DNA from: Gordonia hongkongensis
GTDB lineage: Bacteria > Actinomycetota > Actinomycetes > Mycobacteriales > Mycobacteriaceae
Length of the DNA: 64,000 nucleotides
Direction of reading: 5' to 3'
Assembly (NCBI RefSeq): GCF_023078355.1
Contig: NZ_CP095552.1
Coordinates: 1,302,001-1,366,000, forward strand
How positions within the stretch are numbered: position 1 is the stretch's first letter; each line of letters opens with the position of its first letter. Shown one piece after another: positions 1 through 9,262 of this stretch. Below the pieces are notes generated by a model, which was not told the origin of the DNA, did not search any database, and was given only the letters and a program-made list of their open reading frames with translations. The position numbers were made by a program, and so were the translations under genes.

Positions 1-108
1 TCGTGTGGCGTCGAGGCCGGCCATCAACATCACCATGTCGGTCTCGGCGGCGTGGGCAGGATCGACCCCGGCGATGTACTCGCTCGGTAGATCGGTCCAC
101 GCCTTCAC
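1..108 (-). CDS. Partial hypothetical protein, 5' end only
   Basis: Reading leftward from a GTG at 108, 36 codons run without a stop off the window edge. The product would begin V-K-A-W-T-D-L-P-S-E-Y-I. I do not recognise the family. The frame also stays open upstream of the GTG, so the start is uncertain; 108 was chosen because a perfect palindrome lies just upstream at 134-148, as expected of a promoter region. Whether this is a gene at all can only be settled with the sequence to the left. Confidence 0.35.
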   Translation of the reverse strand, partial: MKAWTDLPSEYIAGVDPAHAAETDMVMLMAGLDATR

Positions 109-133
109 AACGCCCCCGACGCTTGTTTCGTCA

Positions 134-148
134 CCCCGGTGACCGGGG
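134..148. promoter_or_regulatory. Perfect palindrome, possible operator
   Basis: CCCCGGT-G-ACCGGGG is a perfect inverted repeat with 7-bp arms and a 1-bp centre. It lies 26 bp upstream of the putative GTG at 108. There is no T-tract, so a terminator is less likely than a regulator site, but in DNA this GC-rich it could be chance. Confidence 0.25.
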
Positions 149-289
149 CGTGTTCTGTTACAGACCAATCTAAACCCGACCACCGACAATTCCGGATGAG
201 CCTCCACAGCGCATCATCGTCGTTGACGAAATAATCCCTGCGAGTAGCGATATGGTGCCGTCCGGGTGGGCGGCGGCTGAGTTCCTTGG

Positions 290-670
290 GTCGCCAGGTG
301 GTTTCGACACGGCGCCTCGCTTCGCTCGGGGCCGGCTCAACCAGCGGGGGTGGGCGCCTCGCTTCGCTCGTTGCCGGCTCAACCAGCGGGGGTGGGCGAC
401 TCGCCCAGCGGCTCGTTGCCGGCTCAACCAGCGGGGGTGGGCGACTCGCCTGGCGGCTCGTTGCCGGCTCAGCCAGCGGGGGAAGAGGTGGTCGCCAGGT
501 GGTTTCGACACGGCGACTCGCCTAGCGGCTCGTTGCCGGCTCAACCAGCGGGGGTGGGCGACTCGCCCAGCGGCTCGGTGCCGGCTCAACCAGCGGGGGT
601 GGGCGACTCGCCTAGCGGCTCGGGGCCGGCTCAACCAGCGGAGGGGTGCCGGCTCGACCAGCGGCAACGG
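290..670. repeat. Intergenic tandem array of about eight ~45-bp repeat units
   Basis: The stretch 109-715 holds no gene. Most of it is a tandem array whose units each contain GCCGGCTCAACCAGCGGGGG preceded by a variable CTCG-rich segment (CGCCTCGCTTCGCTCG or CGACTCGCCCAGCGGCTCG). GGTTTCGACACGGCG marks unit starts near 300 and 500. The same family recurs near 7.2, 11.5, 12.9, 18.1 and 52.1 kb. Units lack stop codons in several frames, which produces long spurious open frames on both strands. There are no unique spacers, so it is not a CRISPR array. Confidence 0.85.
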
Positions 671-715
671 CGCAATCGTGCCGCTTCCGTTCGTCGGACC
701 GGCCATACTCATTCG

Positions 716-1783
716 ATGAGAACTCGCACGACCAGGGTGGTCGTCCGCAGCGTGTACGGTACCGCCGCCGTCGAGTGGTTCTTGATCCTCGCGATCGCGA
801 CGATCATCGTCACGCGCCTGTATCTGCACCTCACCGGGTATCCGCAGGTCGGAAGCGGAACACTGCACATCGCGCACGCGCTGTGGGGTGGCGCGCTGAT
901 GATGCTGGCGCTCATCACCGGATGGTTGTTCCTCGGGGCGACGGCGCGGATCATCGCGATCGTGCTGGGCGGTATAGGTTTCGGGTTGTTTCTCGACGAG
1001 GTCGGCAAGTTCGTCACCCGCTCCAACGACTACTTCTATGGGCCGTCGGCGGAGATCATGTACGTGCTCGTCGTGATGATCCTGTTGATCAGCCGCGTCG
1101 TCCGGGATGTCAAGCGGCCCACCGGCGCCGAGGCGCTCGCCAACGCGGCGGTCATCGCGGCCGACGGTGTCGCGCACGGGCTTCCGGAACGTCGTCGACG
1201 CCAGGCCGAAGAGTTTCTCGTGGTGGCCGAGAGCAAGGGGCTCGACGCCGAGACGATCGGACACATCCGAGCGCTCCTCGAATCCAGCGAGGGTACGCCG
1301 GATCGGCTGATGCGACTCCGCGACCGGGCGGTCGCCCTGATCCCGGACTTCTTCCGCAGTCCCCGATGGATTCCGGTCGTCGGTTGGGGGTTGGTCATCG
1401 CGTCCGCACTCACCGTCATCGTCGGCGTGCTGAGCTTCTACTTCTCCGGAGACCGCAGCGAAGAACTCGACATCTACATCGAACTCGCCGGCAGCACGCC
1501 CGCCACCTGGATTCTGTTGATCAGCGGGATCGCGACACTCGCCCTGGCGCTTCCGGCGATGGTCGCGCGCCGGCGCGGTGTGGAGCCGGCCGGGCCGCTA
1601 CGAGGGCTGCGTATCGCCGCCCTGGTGTTCATGCTGTCGAACGCTCTCGTCGACTTCGCGCTCGAGGGCTTCGGCGCCCTGTTCAATCTCGCCCTGGGTT
1701 TGTTCGCCCTCAGCATCGTGAGTTACCACCTCGCGCAGGCGTCCGTCGCGTCGGACGGCAGTCGTGATCAACTGAGGGTGTGA
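716..1783 (+). CDS. Multi-pass integral membrane protein, unknown function
   Basis: The 355-residue product starts M-R-T-R-T-T-R-V-V. It has about seven hydrophobic segments: near residues 15-35, 50-75, 80-95 and 110-128, then three toward the C-terminus. A hydrophilic loop of about 80 residues lies after the fourth segment. I do not recognise the family. The frame stays open upstream into the repeat array, but the ATG at 716 is the first start outside it, and the membrane topology begins right after it. The stop overlaps the GTG of the following Nudix gene by four bases (GTGA), so the two are probably translationally coupled. Confidence 0.75.
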   Translation: MRTRTTRVVVRSVYGTAAVEWFLILAIATIIVTRLYLHLTGYPQVGSGTLHIAHALWGGALMMLALITGWLFLGATARIIAIVLGGIGFGLFLDEVGKFVTRSNDYFYGPSAEIMYVLVVMILLISRVVRDVKRPTGAEALANAAVIAADGVAHGLPERRRRQAEEFLVVAESKGLDAETIGHIRALLESSEGTPDRLMRLRDRAVALIPDFFRSPRWIPVVGWGLVIASALTVIVGVLSFYFSGDRSEELDIYIELAGSTPATWILLISGIATLALALPAMVARRRGVEPAGPLRGLRIAALVFMLSNALVDFALEGFGALFNLALGLFALSIVSYHLAQASVASDGSRDQLRV

Positions 1784-2382
1784 CTCATCTCGATCGGACT
1801 GTGGCTGCCGCGCGTGTCGAGGGCTTCGACCGGCGGACCGCGGACGTCCCGGGCGCACGGGCCGCCTCGGTCGTCCTCGCGGTAGCGGAGAAGGACGGCC
1901 GTCAGGGGATCTGGCTGTGCAAGCGTCCCACGACGATGCGACGCCACGCCGCCCAATTCGCACTCCCCGGTGGCCGGCTCGACCCCGGTGAGGACCATGT
2001 CACGGCCGGCCTACGCGAACTCGACGAAGAACTCGGCATCCAGCTGCCGCCGAGCTCGGTGCTCGGGGCGCTCGACGACTATCCGACGCGCTCGGGTTTC
2101 GTGATCACCCCGATCGTCTGCTGGGCCGAGGAATACCAGGAGCCGACGCCCAATCCCGACGAGGTGGCGCTGCTGTTCTTCGTCACCTTCGAGGAACTGC
2201 TCGTCGAACCGCGGTTCCTCACGATCCCGCAGTCGGATCTCCCGGTCATCCAGTTGCCCATCGTCGGGTCCCTCGTCCACGCGCCGACCGCCGCGGTGAT
2301 CTACCAGTTCGCCGAGGTGGTCCTGCGGAACCGGCAGACACGGGTCGACGGCTTCGAGCAGCCGGTCTTCGCCTGGAAATAG
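1780..2382 (+). CDS. NUDIX hydrolase, CoA-pyrophosphatase-like
   Basis: The 200-residue product contains a complete Nudix box near residues 67-89: G-R-L-D-P-G-E, seven residues, then R-E-L-D-E-E-L-G-I. It matches GX5EX7REUXEEXGU and includes the metal-binding glutamates. Nudix enzymes hydrolyse nucleoside diphosphates linked to another group. The [18 protein letters not shown] segment before the box resembles CoA pyrophosphatases (NudL/YeaB), but the substrate is inferred. The GTG start overlaps the upstream stop. The gene ends 5 bp from the 3' end of the convergent regulator gene. Confidence 0.85.
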   Translation: MTHLDRTVAAARVEGFDRRTADVPGARAASVVLAVAEKDGRQGIWLCKRPTTMRRHAAQFALPGGRLDPGEDHVTAGLRELDEELGIQLPPSSVLGALDDYPTRSGFVITPIVCWAEEYQEPTPNPDEVALLFFVTFEELLVEPRFLTIPQSDLPVIQLPIVGSLVHAPTAAVIYQFAEVVLRNRQTRVDGFEQPVFAWK

Positions 2383-2386
2383 CCGC

Positions 2387-5300
2387 TCAGCCGGTGACGA
2401 GTCGCTGCTCGGCCCGACGCACGTAGGGCCGGGCTCCCGTGTCGCGGGCCACCCGGACGGCATCCTGCAGGTCGGCGGTTCCATCCAGCCCGACGACCTC
2501 GCGCGCGGTTCCGCGGTACAGCGTCGCGGGTCCCAGACACACGAGTCCGGGCCATTGCACCACCAGGCCCGACGACCAGTCGGCGGTGAACGGCTCGATG
2601 CGGCGGCAGATCTCACCAGCGGCGTCGCGGTGACGGGAATCGCGTGAGACCGCGTAGAGCGTCTCGACGAGCAGTGGAACGCGCGCCACCACGCGCGAAC
2701 CGGCCCACTGGTCGGCGTCCGCGGTCAGCTCCGTCGCGAGTTCGAGGGCACGGTCGAGGTCGCCGCTCTCGGCGGCGCCCAGTGCGATCACCAGGGTGAA
2801 ATCCTCGTCCACCTCTTCCGCGAGCGCATCGAACGGCGGCAACGCCGAGGCGAGCTCGCCGCGGTGCCACGCGGCGATCGACGCGCTGGTCGCCATCGAC
2901 GACTCGGCGAGAAGTCGTGCACGGTCGGACAGCCCGCCGACCGTCGCAGCGAACCTCTGGGTCAGTGCCGTGCTGGTGTCGTAGTCGCCGTGCAACAGCG
3001 CGATCATCACCTGCCACCACACCTGCATCGTCTCGACATCGGTGCCGCCGATACGTCCGGCGAGCCGGGTGAACTCGGTGGACAGGCGTCGCGCCAGACG
3101 CAGATCAGCCGCCTCCAACGCGCAGACGCGTTGCAGATGCAGCGCGGTGGCGCGTTTGTGGAGGTCGCCGGCCGACAGTTCGTACAGCTCCCGGGCGATC
3201 TTGCGTCGATCCGCCAGACGGTCGGGAACCCACCGGACGAGGAACTCGGCGAGGTCGATCTCGAAATCCACGGCACCGCTGTCGTGGACGACACGTGCGG
3301 CACCGAGATGGTCGTCGGCGCCCGGCAAGCCGAGGACGGTCAACCGGGCTGCTTCCGACGCATGAAGGCGCGCAACCACTTCGGGGTCCAGGGCCTCGCC
3401 GTGTGTCAGTGCCTCGCGGGCGAGCGCGGCATGGTCGGTCTGGACGACGCCGTAACCGGACCAGTAGCCCGCGACCCCGTTCGGTGCCGACAGCAGTGCG
3501 GTCTCGGCGAGCGCGGGCCAATCCCGCGTCAGCCGACTCACCGTCGCCGCCGATTCGAAAGAGTCCGCAGCCGAATCGAACTCCCCGATGCGCAGCGCGG
3601 CGGTGCCGGCGATCCGGCGCAATTCGACGGTCGAGTCGGGGTCGAGTCCGGGCAGACCGAGCCCACGTCGTGCCAGGTCGAGCGCACGATGATCGGCCGT
3701 TGCCGAGAGTGCGCGGTGAGCCGCCCCGATGCATGTGCGAGCGGCGACGGCGGTCGAGTCCTCGTCGACGGCGCACTCGACGCGGTGCACGGCCAGTGAC
3801 TCGAGATCGTCGGGACGCACCGCTTCAAACGCAGCGGCGAGCCGCGCGTGCGCCTCGATCCGTTGCTCGCGCGAGAGGTTGTCGGCGAGCCCCTTCGTGA
3901 CGCTCGCAAGCTCGCTCCTCAGGGGCTGGTGGTGATGCTCGCAAGCTCGCTCCTCAGGGGGCTGGTGGTGATGCTCGCTAGCTCGCTCCTCAGGGGGCTG
4001 GTGGTGATGCTCGCTAGCTCGCTCCTCAGGGGGCTGATGAGCCCGCTGCGGACTGCCTCGTCGGCCACGCCCTGACCGAGGGTGCGGGCCACCTCGGTGA
4101 ACACATCGTCGGGGAGATCGCCGCCTGCGATCGTCACGGCCGTGACGAGCGCACGAGCGGCAGGGGAGAGATCGTCGAACCGCGTCGAGTACATCGATCG
4201 GGCGGGATGGTCCCGGTCCGGCGGCGCCCCGGTCCAGGCGATGGCGCACAGTTGTTGCGCCACAGCAGGATTGCCGAATGACTGCGCGACCAGCGCGTCA
4301 GCGTCGACCCGGTCCGTGTCACCGAGCTGCTCGAGACGCCGAACGATCAACGCGCGCATGTCGTCGGAGCCGAGTTCGGTCAGACGCACCTCGGCGACCG
4401 GCCCGTGCCGGTTCAGTGTCGACCGGAGGATCTCGACGGGCTCGGCGTCGGGGTCGCGGCAGGTGACCAGGACCGTCATCGGTGCCTGTCCGATACCTGC
4501 AAGCACGCGTCCCAGCACAAGAGCCGAGTCGGCGTCGAGCCACTGGGCGTCGTCGACAAGTAACACCGATAGCCCGTGCTCGGCGACGTCGGACCAGATG
4601 CGGGCGGTGAGGTCGGCGACGATTCGCGTCGTCGGTACGGAGACCGGGGACTCGCCGAAGAGTTCCTCGAGGCCGCCAAACGTCGGTCCGGGCGGGCCGG
4701 GTCGGCCGATGAAACGGCGGGCCGCGGCACTGTGCCGTGCGATGAGGTGCTCGACCAGCGCGGTCTTCCCGATGCCCGACGGGCCGATGAGGACCACACC
4801 CGCGGGACGGTCCGCGCCGGTTTGCCAGACCTGTTCGAGCACTGCGTGTTCGGCGACTCGGCCGATGAGTTCGCGTACCGGCTGCGGCGTGGCGGAGGTG
4901 GCGGAGAGCGGCGAGACCGCGGGAGACGGGTCGAGCAGGTCGTCTTCCAGCGCGACCGTGTCGGGATGCGGATCGAGACCCAGGTCGTCACGGAGGGCCT
5001 GCCGGAGTCGGCGCAGTACGCCGAGGGCGTCGACCGTGCGTCCGTCGTCGTGCAGCGCACGAGCGAGGGTCCGCGCGGCGCCCTCGCGGTAGGGGTCCCG
5101 TTGACACAGCGGCGTCAGCAACGCGACCGAGCGACGGTACTCGCCGACCGTGCGCAGCGCGTCGGCTGCGGTCTCGGTGAACTCGGCACGTATCTCCGCG
5201 AGCCGGACGAGTTCGGGTGCGATGTCGGCGATGTCGGCGATCTCCGGAAGCGGTTCGCCCCGCCATAGTTCGAGCGCTCGGCACAACACCTCTGCGCCGG

Positions 5301-5721
5301 CCCGGGGGTCGGACCGGACGAGCTGCAATCCCTCCTGGCCGAACTGGTCCAGCAGATCGAGGTCGGTGACTGCGCCGTCGCAGTGCAGTAGGTATCCCGC
5401 GGGGACGGTGTCGATGCGGACGACGCCGGTCGGGGCGAGCGAGCGTCGAAGCCGGGACACATACCCGTGCAGCGTGCTCGCCGCCGACGCCGGTGGACGA
5501 CCACGCCACAGGAGCTCGGTCACCCGCTCAGGCGAGCACGCGGTCCGTTCCGCGGCGAGGATGGCAAGCAGCTCGGCGTGCTTGCGGGCTGTCATCGGGA
5601 TCGGCGACCCGTCGGCAGCCGTGACCGACAGTGGACCCAGGACCCGGATCGCCAGATGTGGTTCAGAAGCCAACTCACGCGCCGTTCGTCGGGTCGCACC
5701 AGTCGCGCACAAGGCTAACAC
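2387..5721 (-). pseudogene. SARP/AfsR-type transcriptional regulator with ATPase domain, frameshifted
   Basis: The N-terminal part has a winged-helix DNA-binding domain (about residues 24-112), a bacterial transcriptional activation domain (about 117-260), and an AAA/NB-ARC-like ATPase with Walker A G-P-S-G-I-G-K-T (313-320) and Walker B L-L-V-D-D-A (387-392). Near residue 565 the frame enters a 36-bp tandem repeat encoding S-P-L-R-S-E-L-A-S-I-T-T. It stops at 3919, where one unit has four G (3922-3925) instead of five. The remaining ~510 residues, helical TPR-like, continue to 2387 in another frame. Adding one G gives 1112 codons without interruption. The shift may be a real inactivating mutation, a switch, or a sequencing error. 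The 5721 start is only 26 bp from the divergent start at 5748; an internal start is possible. Confidence 0.8.
3903..4037. repeat. 36-bp tandem repeat inside the regulator gene
   Basis: About four copies of a 36-bp unit (GCTCGCTCCTCAGGGGG followed by CTGGTGGTGATGCTCGCTA on the + strand) lie in the coding region. They take the place where related regulators carry the junction between ATPase and helical domain. 36 bp is a whole number of codons, so intact copies keep frame. The copy at 3911-3945 is one G short. Confidence 0.85.
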
Positions 5722-5747
5722 CAGCGCGGGTTGTCAGCGTTGCCGTC

Positions 5748-6443
5748 ATGACAACCACTGCACACACCCAGAACCAGAACCACGACGCGTCGGATGGCGA
5801 CACACCCGGCCCGTTTCGCAGCCCGAGCTGGCCGGTCCTACGCCGTCTCAGCGGCGGAGCCCTGACCCTCGGCGGAGTCGCCTGCATCGCCGGCGGGACG
5901 TTGCATCCCATCGTCGACGGCGAGGCCCACTCCGTGGAGGCGCTTCAAGCGGCGGGCTCACCGTGGGCGCAGATCCTGCTCGCCGTCGGCACGACGCTGC
6001 TACTGCTCGGCCTGCCCGGGATGTACGCGTGGCTGGCACCCCGGAACGGGATCGCCGGGCTGATAGGCCTCGTCGCCTACGCGGTCGGCAATCTCGTCAC
6101 CGCGACCGGGCACCTCATCGTCGAGCTGTTCGTCGCGTACCCGTTCGCGAATGACCCGGACAAGGCCGCGCTCATCGCCGCCGACGACTCGATGCTGGGC
6201 ACCACCGCGTTCGAGCTACTCAACACGGTCGGCGGGCTCGTGATGCTGGTCGGTATGGGGATGTTCGGCGCCAGCCTCATTTGCAACCGAGCGGTCCCGC
6301 TCTGGATCGGCATCCTCACCGTCGTCGGCATGGTCGGTTTCATGCTGCCGATTCCCGCGGTCGCCGGAATCTCGGGATTCATCTACGAGGCGCCGCGTGG
6401 AATCGCCATCGCCGCGATCGGAGCACTGATGGTTCGACGGTGA
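5748..6443 (+). CDS. Integral membrane protein, DUF4386-like layout, unknown function
   Basis: The 231-residue product starts M-T-T-T-A-H-T-Q-N-Q-N, followed by a polar ~35-residue tail. About six hydrophobic segments follow, near residues 38-58, 72-92, 98-122, 148-170, 178-200 and 205-228. There are no catalytic motifs and the family is not recognised with confidence. The ATG at 5748 was chosen because upstream codons overlap the divergent regulator's start. The stop codon lies inside a CRP/GlxR-like site that probably serves the next gene. Confidence 0.7.
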   Translation: MTTTAHTQNQNHDASDGDTPGPFRSPSWPVLRRLSGGALTLGGVACIAGGTLHPIVDGEAHSVEALQAAGSPWAQILLAVGTTLLLLGLPGMYAWLAPRNGIAGLIGLVAYAVGNLVTATGHLIVELFVAYPFANDPDKAALIAADDSMLGTTAFELLNTVGGLVMLVGMGMFGASLICNRAVPLWIGILTVVGMVGFMLPIPAVAGISGFIYEAPRGIAIAAIGALMVRR

Positions 6444-6454
6444 TGTAGATCACA
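6439..6454. promoter_or_regulatory. CRP/GlxR-type cAMP-receptor binding site
   Basis: GGTGATGTAGATCACA fits the actinobacterial GlxR/CRP consensus TGTGANNTANNTCACA at all but the first defined position. It lies 115 bp upstream of the yceI start and overlaps the preceding stop codon. The match is seen in the sequence; binding is inferred from the known motif. Confidence 0.6.
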
Positions 6455-6473
6455 AAGCCGGTGGGGATGAAAT

Positions 6474-6487
6474 CGGACCGCGGTCCG
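6474..6487. promoter_or_regulatory. Perfect 14-bp palindrome upstream of yceI, likely operator
   Basis: CGGACCGCGGTCCG is a perfect palindrome centred 88 bp before the YceI start and 34 bp after the CRP-like site centre. Its symmetry is typical of TetR- or MarR-type dimer operators. The cognate regulator is not obvious in the window. Confidence 0.45.
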
Positions 6488-6568
6488 GTTAGTGCTTGGT
6501 GATGGGTCGCGAAGGCCCACCAGCCATCGATCGAGACCCGAACCGAAAATTTCTGGAAGGACCACGAC

Positions 6569-7120
6569 ATGACCTCCGCCACCACCGTCAAGGCACCCAT
6601 CCCCGCCGGCACCTGGACCATCGACACCGTGCACTCCGCGGTGAACTTCTCCGTGAAGCACCTCATGGTCAGCAAGGTCCGCGGCAGCTTCGACACCTTC
6701 TCCGGCACCATCACCGTCGACGAGAACGGCACCCCCGCCGTCCAGGCCGAGATCGACGTCACCTCGATCAACACCCGCAACGAGCAGCGCGACGGCCACA
6801 TCAAGTCCGCTGACTTCTTCGACGCCGAGAAGTACCCGAAGGCCACCTTCGTCTCCACCGGCGTCCGCCAGAACGGCGACGACTACCTCCTCGACGGCGA
6901 CTTCACCCTCAAGGGCGTCACCAAGCCCGTCACGCTCGAGCTCGAGTTCGAGGGCACCAACCCCGGCATGGGCCAGGGCGCCGTCGCCGGCTTCGAGGCG
7001 AAGGTCGTCATCAACCGCAAGGACTTCGGCATCGACATCGAGATGCCGCTCGAGGGCGGTGGCGTCGTCGTCGGCGACAAGATCACCATCACGCTCGAGA
7101 TTGAGGCCCTGCAGGCCTGA
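6569..7120 (+). CDS. yceI: YceI family protein
   Basis: The 183-residue product fits the YceI lipocalin-like family: G-T-W-T-I-D-T-V-H-S-A near residue 15, F-S-V-K-H-L-M-V-S-K-V-R-G-F following, D-G-H-I-K-S-A-D-F-F-D central, and G-V-T-K-P-V-T-L-E near residue 130. The family forms an eight-stranded barrel that binds long isoprenoid or amphiphilic ligands. This copy has no signal peptide, so it is probably cytoplasmic, as is usual in actinobacteria. Codon use is strongly biased to C-ending codons, suggesting high expression. A GGAAGGA ribosome site precedes the ATG. A CRP-like site and a palindrome lie upstream and a strong hairpin downstream. Confidence 0.92.
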   Translation: MTSATTVKAPIPAGTWTIDTVHSAVNFSVKHLMVSKVRGSFDTFSGTITVDENGTPAVQAEIDVTSINTRNEQRDGHIKSADFFDAEKYPKATFVSTGVRQNGDDYLLDGDFTLKGVTKPVTLELEFEGTNPGMGQGAVAGFEAKVVINRKDFGIDIEMPLEGGGVVVGDKITITLEIEALQA

Positions 7121-7135
7121 TCCGCACGATCCCCG

Positions 7136-7165
7136 ATGGACCGGCACCGTGAGGTGCCGGTCCAT
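7136..7165 (+). terminator. Strong hairpin terminator after yceI
   Basis: ATGGACCGGCACC, loop GTGA, then GGTGCCGGTCCAT forms a perfect 13-bp stem 15 bp after the yceI stop, followed by TTTG. It is probably a factor-independent terminator; the U-tract is short, as is common in this group. Confidence 0.8.
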
Positions 7166-7375
7166 TTGTGGTTTCGACACGCCGCGTGGCCGCTTCGCGT
7201 CCGCGTGGCGGCTCAACCAGCGGGGGATGGCCGCGTGGCCGCTTCGCGTCCGCGTGGCGGCTCAACCAGCGGGGATGGCTGCGTGGCCGCTTCGCGTCCG
7301 CGTGGCGGCTCAACCAGCGGGGGATGGTCGTGTGGCCGCTTCGCGTCCGCGTGGCGGCTCAACCAGCGGGATGGT
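7166..7375. repeat. Four tandem ~49-bp copies of the dispersed repeat family
   Basis: The 305 bp between yceI and the cyclase gene hold the terminator and then GGTTTCGACACGCCG followed by four copies of a ~49-bp unit (GTGGCCGCTTCGCGTCCGCG, TGGCGGCTCAACCAGCGGGG). The unit shares the CTCAACCAGCGGGG core and the GGTTTCGACAC end with the array at 290-670. The inner segment differs, so this is a distinct subfamily. Confidence 0.85.
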
Positions 7376-7426
7376 CGGCTCTCCCTTGGGTAGGCTGCGG
7401 GGAACGCCGTCAGGCAGGAGAAGCCG

Positions 7427-9142
7427 ATGGGACGACCACGCCGGACCCGTCGTGGTGTGCCGTGGACACGTCTGCGCCGACGCACCGCGGGTTTCTTGTG
7501 GGGCACCTCGACGGTTCCGAGCCCCCGGGGATGGGCCCGGATCGGCCCGCCCATGCGCAGCAAGATCGCCCTGCACGCCACCGTCACCGCGATGACCGCC
7601 GTGATCGCCAGCAATACGGTGATCGGCGTCGAGACCTTCTTGCTCGTCCAACTCGCCTTCAACGGCGGCCAACTCACCTTCGACGAGACGCTGGGCGCGC
7701 CGAATTTTCCCGTGGTCGTGGGTGCGATCATCGTCGGCATCCTGACGAATCTGCTGCTGGGGATGCTGGCCGTCCGGCCCCAGCTGCGCTGGTTCATCAG
7801 CTGCCAACCCGCCGACCATGCCCGTCGACGCGCCGTACAGCGGATACCGATCGTGCAGCTCGGAGTCACGGTCGTCTCGTGGAGCGCGGCGGCGCTGTTC
7901 TACGTGTTCATCGCCGAAGAGCTCACGACCGCGACCGTCGCCGGCGTCGCGGTCGCATTCGCGCTGGCCGGTATGTCGAGTGCCTGTCTCACCTATCTGT
8001 TCGCCGAACGCGCCGCCCGCCCCCTGGCCGTCGTCGTCCTCGAGGACTTCCCCACGAACCACGTCATGAACGGTGTGCGCGTGCGGATGCTGGCCGTGTG
8101 GGCGGTGAGCTCGGCGGTGCCGATGGTCGGTTTGTTGACGGTCAACGCGGGGCGCTGGACCGGTCTGCTGCCCGATGTCTACGGCGCGGTCGACTGGACG
8201 ACCGTGATCCTCTGCCTGGTGGGCCTCGCATCCGGAGCCCGTGTCATCGCGCTTGTGGGACAGGCGATCACCGATCCGCTGACGGAGATGCGCCGGGCGG
8301 TGCACCGCGTGGACCACGGCGACTACAAGGCTCGCGTGCCCGTGTACGACTCCTCGGAACTCGGTGTGCTGCAACACGGTTTCAACAGGATGGTCGAAGG
8401 TCTCGCCGAACGGGACCGCATGCGTGAGATATTCGCGCGACACGTCGGCGACACCGTGGCCGAGCTCGCGATCTCCGACGGTGTCGGCATGCACGGCACC
8501 AACACTCGCGTCGGTGTCCTGTTCGTCGACATCGTCGGCTCGACGGGGCTGGCGCAGCAGCGTAGTCCCGACGACACCGCCGCCCTGCTCAATGCCTTCT
8601 TCAGCATCGTCGCCGACGTCGTCGATCAACATTCGGGCTTCGTCAACAAATTCGAGGGCGACGCCGCGCTCGCCGTCTTCGGCGCGCCCGTCGAGATCGA
8701 CGACCCGGCGGGCGCCGCGCTCGGCGCCGCCCGCGACCTCGCCGACCGGCTGGCCAGCAGCCTCGACATCCGTTGGGGGATCGGCGTTTCCTACGGGGAA
8801 GCGTTCGCCGGCAACATCGGCGCCGAACGACGCTACGAGTACACCGTCATCGGCGACCCGGTCAACGAGTGCGCACGCCTGTCCGACATGGCCAAGACCG
8901 GACGCATCCCGGCTCTGGCCAGCGGCGCGGCGATCGACGCCGCCGGCGAGGAAGCGCAGGAGTGGAAGCTGCTCGGCACGCGGATCATGCGCGGCCGCTC
9001 CGAGCCCACCGCCTTCCATGCGCCGATCGAACTCGTCGAGCGGTTGGGGACGTCGACCAACCTCATCGCGGAATTGCTACGGCCCGCACGTCGCATCGTC
9101 GGCGCCAACCCGTTGCGGCTGACCACATTCTTCGGCGGGTGA
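7427..9142 (+). CDS. Membrane class III adenylyl cyclase with HAMP domain
   Basis: The 571-residue product has a basic N-terminus, about six membrane segments (residues ~45-285), a HAMP linker (~285-340) and a class III nucleotide cyclase domain (~360-535), like mycobacterial Rv1318c/Rv3645-type cyclases. Catalytic features are present: metal-binding Asp in F-V-D-I-V-G-S-T and E-G-D-A, substrate-selecting Lys in N-K-F-E-G-D, Asp in V-I-G-D-P-V-N, and Asn and Arg in V-N-E-C-A-R. Lys plus Asp argues for ATP, making cAMP. It likely acts as a homodimer at the membrane. AGGAG lies before the ATG. The window also has three CRP/GlxR-type sites that would read its product. Confidence 0.9.
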   Translation: MGRPRRTRRGVPWTRLRRRTAGFLWGTSTVPSPRGWARIGPPMRSKIALHATVTAMTAVIASNTVIGVETFLLVQLAFNGGQLTFDETLGAPNFPVVVGAIIVGILTNLLLGMLAVRPQLRWFISCQPADHARRRAVQRIPIVQLGVTVVSWSAAALFYVFIAEELTTATVAGVAVAFALAGMSSACLTYLFAERAARPLAVVVLEDFPTNHVMNGVRVRMLAVWAVSSAVPMVGLLTVNAGRWTGLLPDVYGAVDWTTVILCLVGLASGARVIALVGQAITDPLTEMRRAVHRVDHGDYKARVPVYDSSELGVLQHGFNRMVEGLAERDRMREIFARHVGDTVAELAISDGVGMHGTNTRVGVLFVDIVGSTGLAQQRSPDDTAALLNAFFSIVADVVDQHSGFVNKFEGDAALAVFGAPVEIDDPAGAALGAARDLADRLASSLDIRWGIGVSYGEAFAGNIGAERRYEYTVIGDPVNECARLSDMAKTGRIPALASGAAIDAAGEEAQEWKLLGTRIMRGRSEPTAFHAPIELVERLGTSTNLIAELLRPARRIVGANPLRLTTFFGG

Positions 9143-9262
9143 AGGCTTCGCTGCGCTCGGCGGAAGAGATGAATCGTTGACGCCGTCCCTATGCGTCAAT
9201 AGCGTGGGCCGCACGGTCCCGGTTAGGTTGCCGGGCATGACGACGCATCCCAGGGGGTCGCG

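Noticed and set aside
290..670. CRISPR array
   Set aside because: Units are near-contiguous repeats without unique spacers of uniform length, and no cas genes are present.
350..715. N-terminal extension of the membrane protein into the repeats
   Set aside because: The extension is encoded only by repeat units; the natural start is ATG 716.
170..1264. Long minus-strand open frame (364 codons) through the repeat array
   Set aside because: Its protein is low-complexity repeat translation (R-W-L-S-R-Q-R-A) and the rest is antisense to the membrane-protein gene.
4132..4147. Perfect palindrome CGTCACGGCCGTGACG as an operator
   Set aside because: It lies deep inside the regulator's coding region, where GC-rich codons easily give such symmetry.
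7310..9019. 569-codon minus-strand frame opposite the cyclase gene
   Set aside because: Composition is typical of antisense to GC-rich coding DNA and the cyclase on + has all catalytic motifs.
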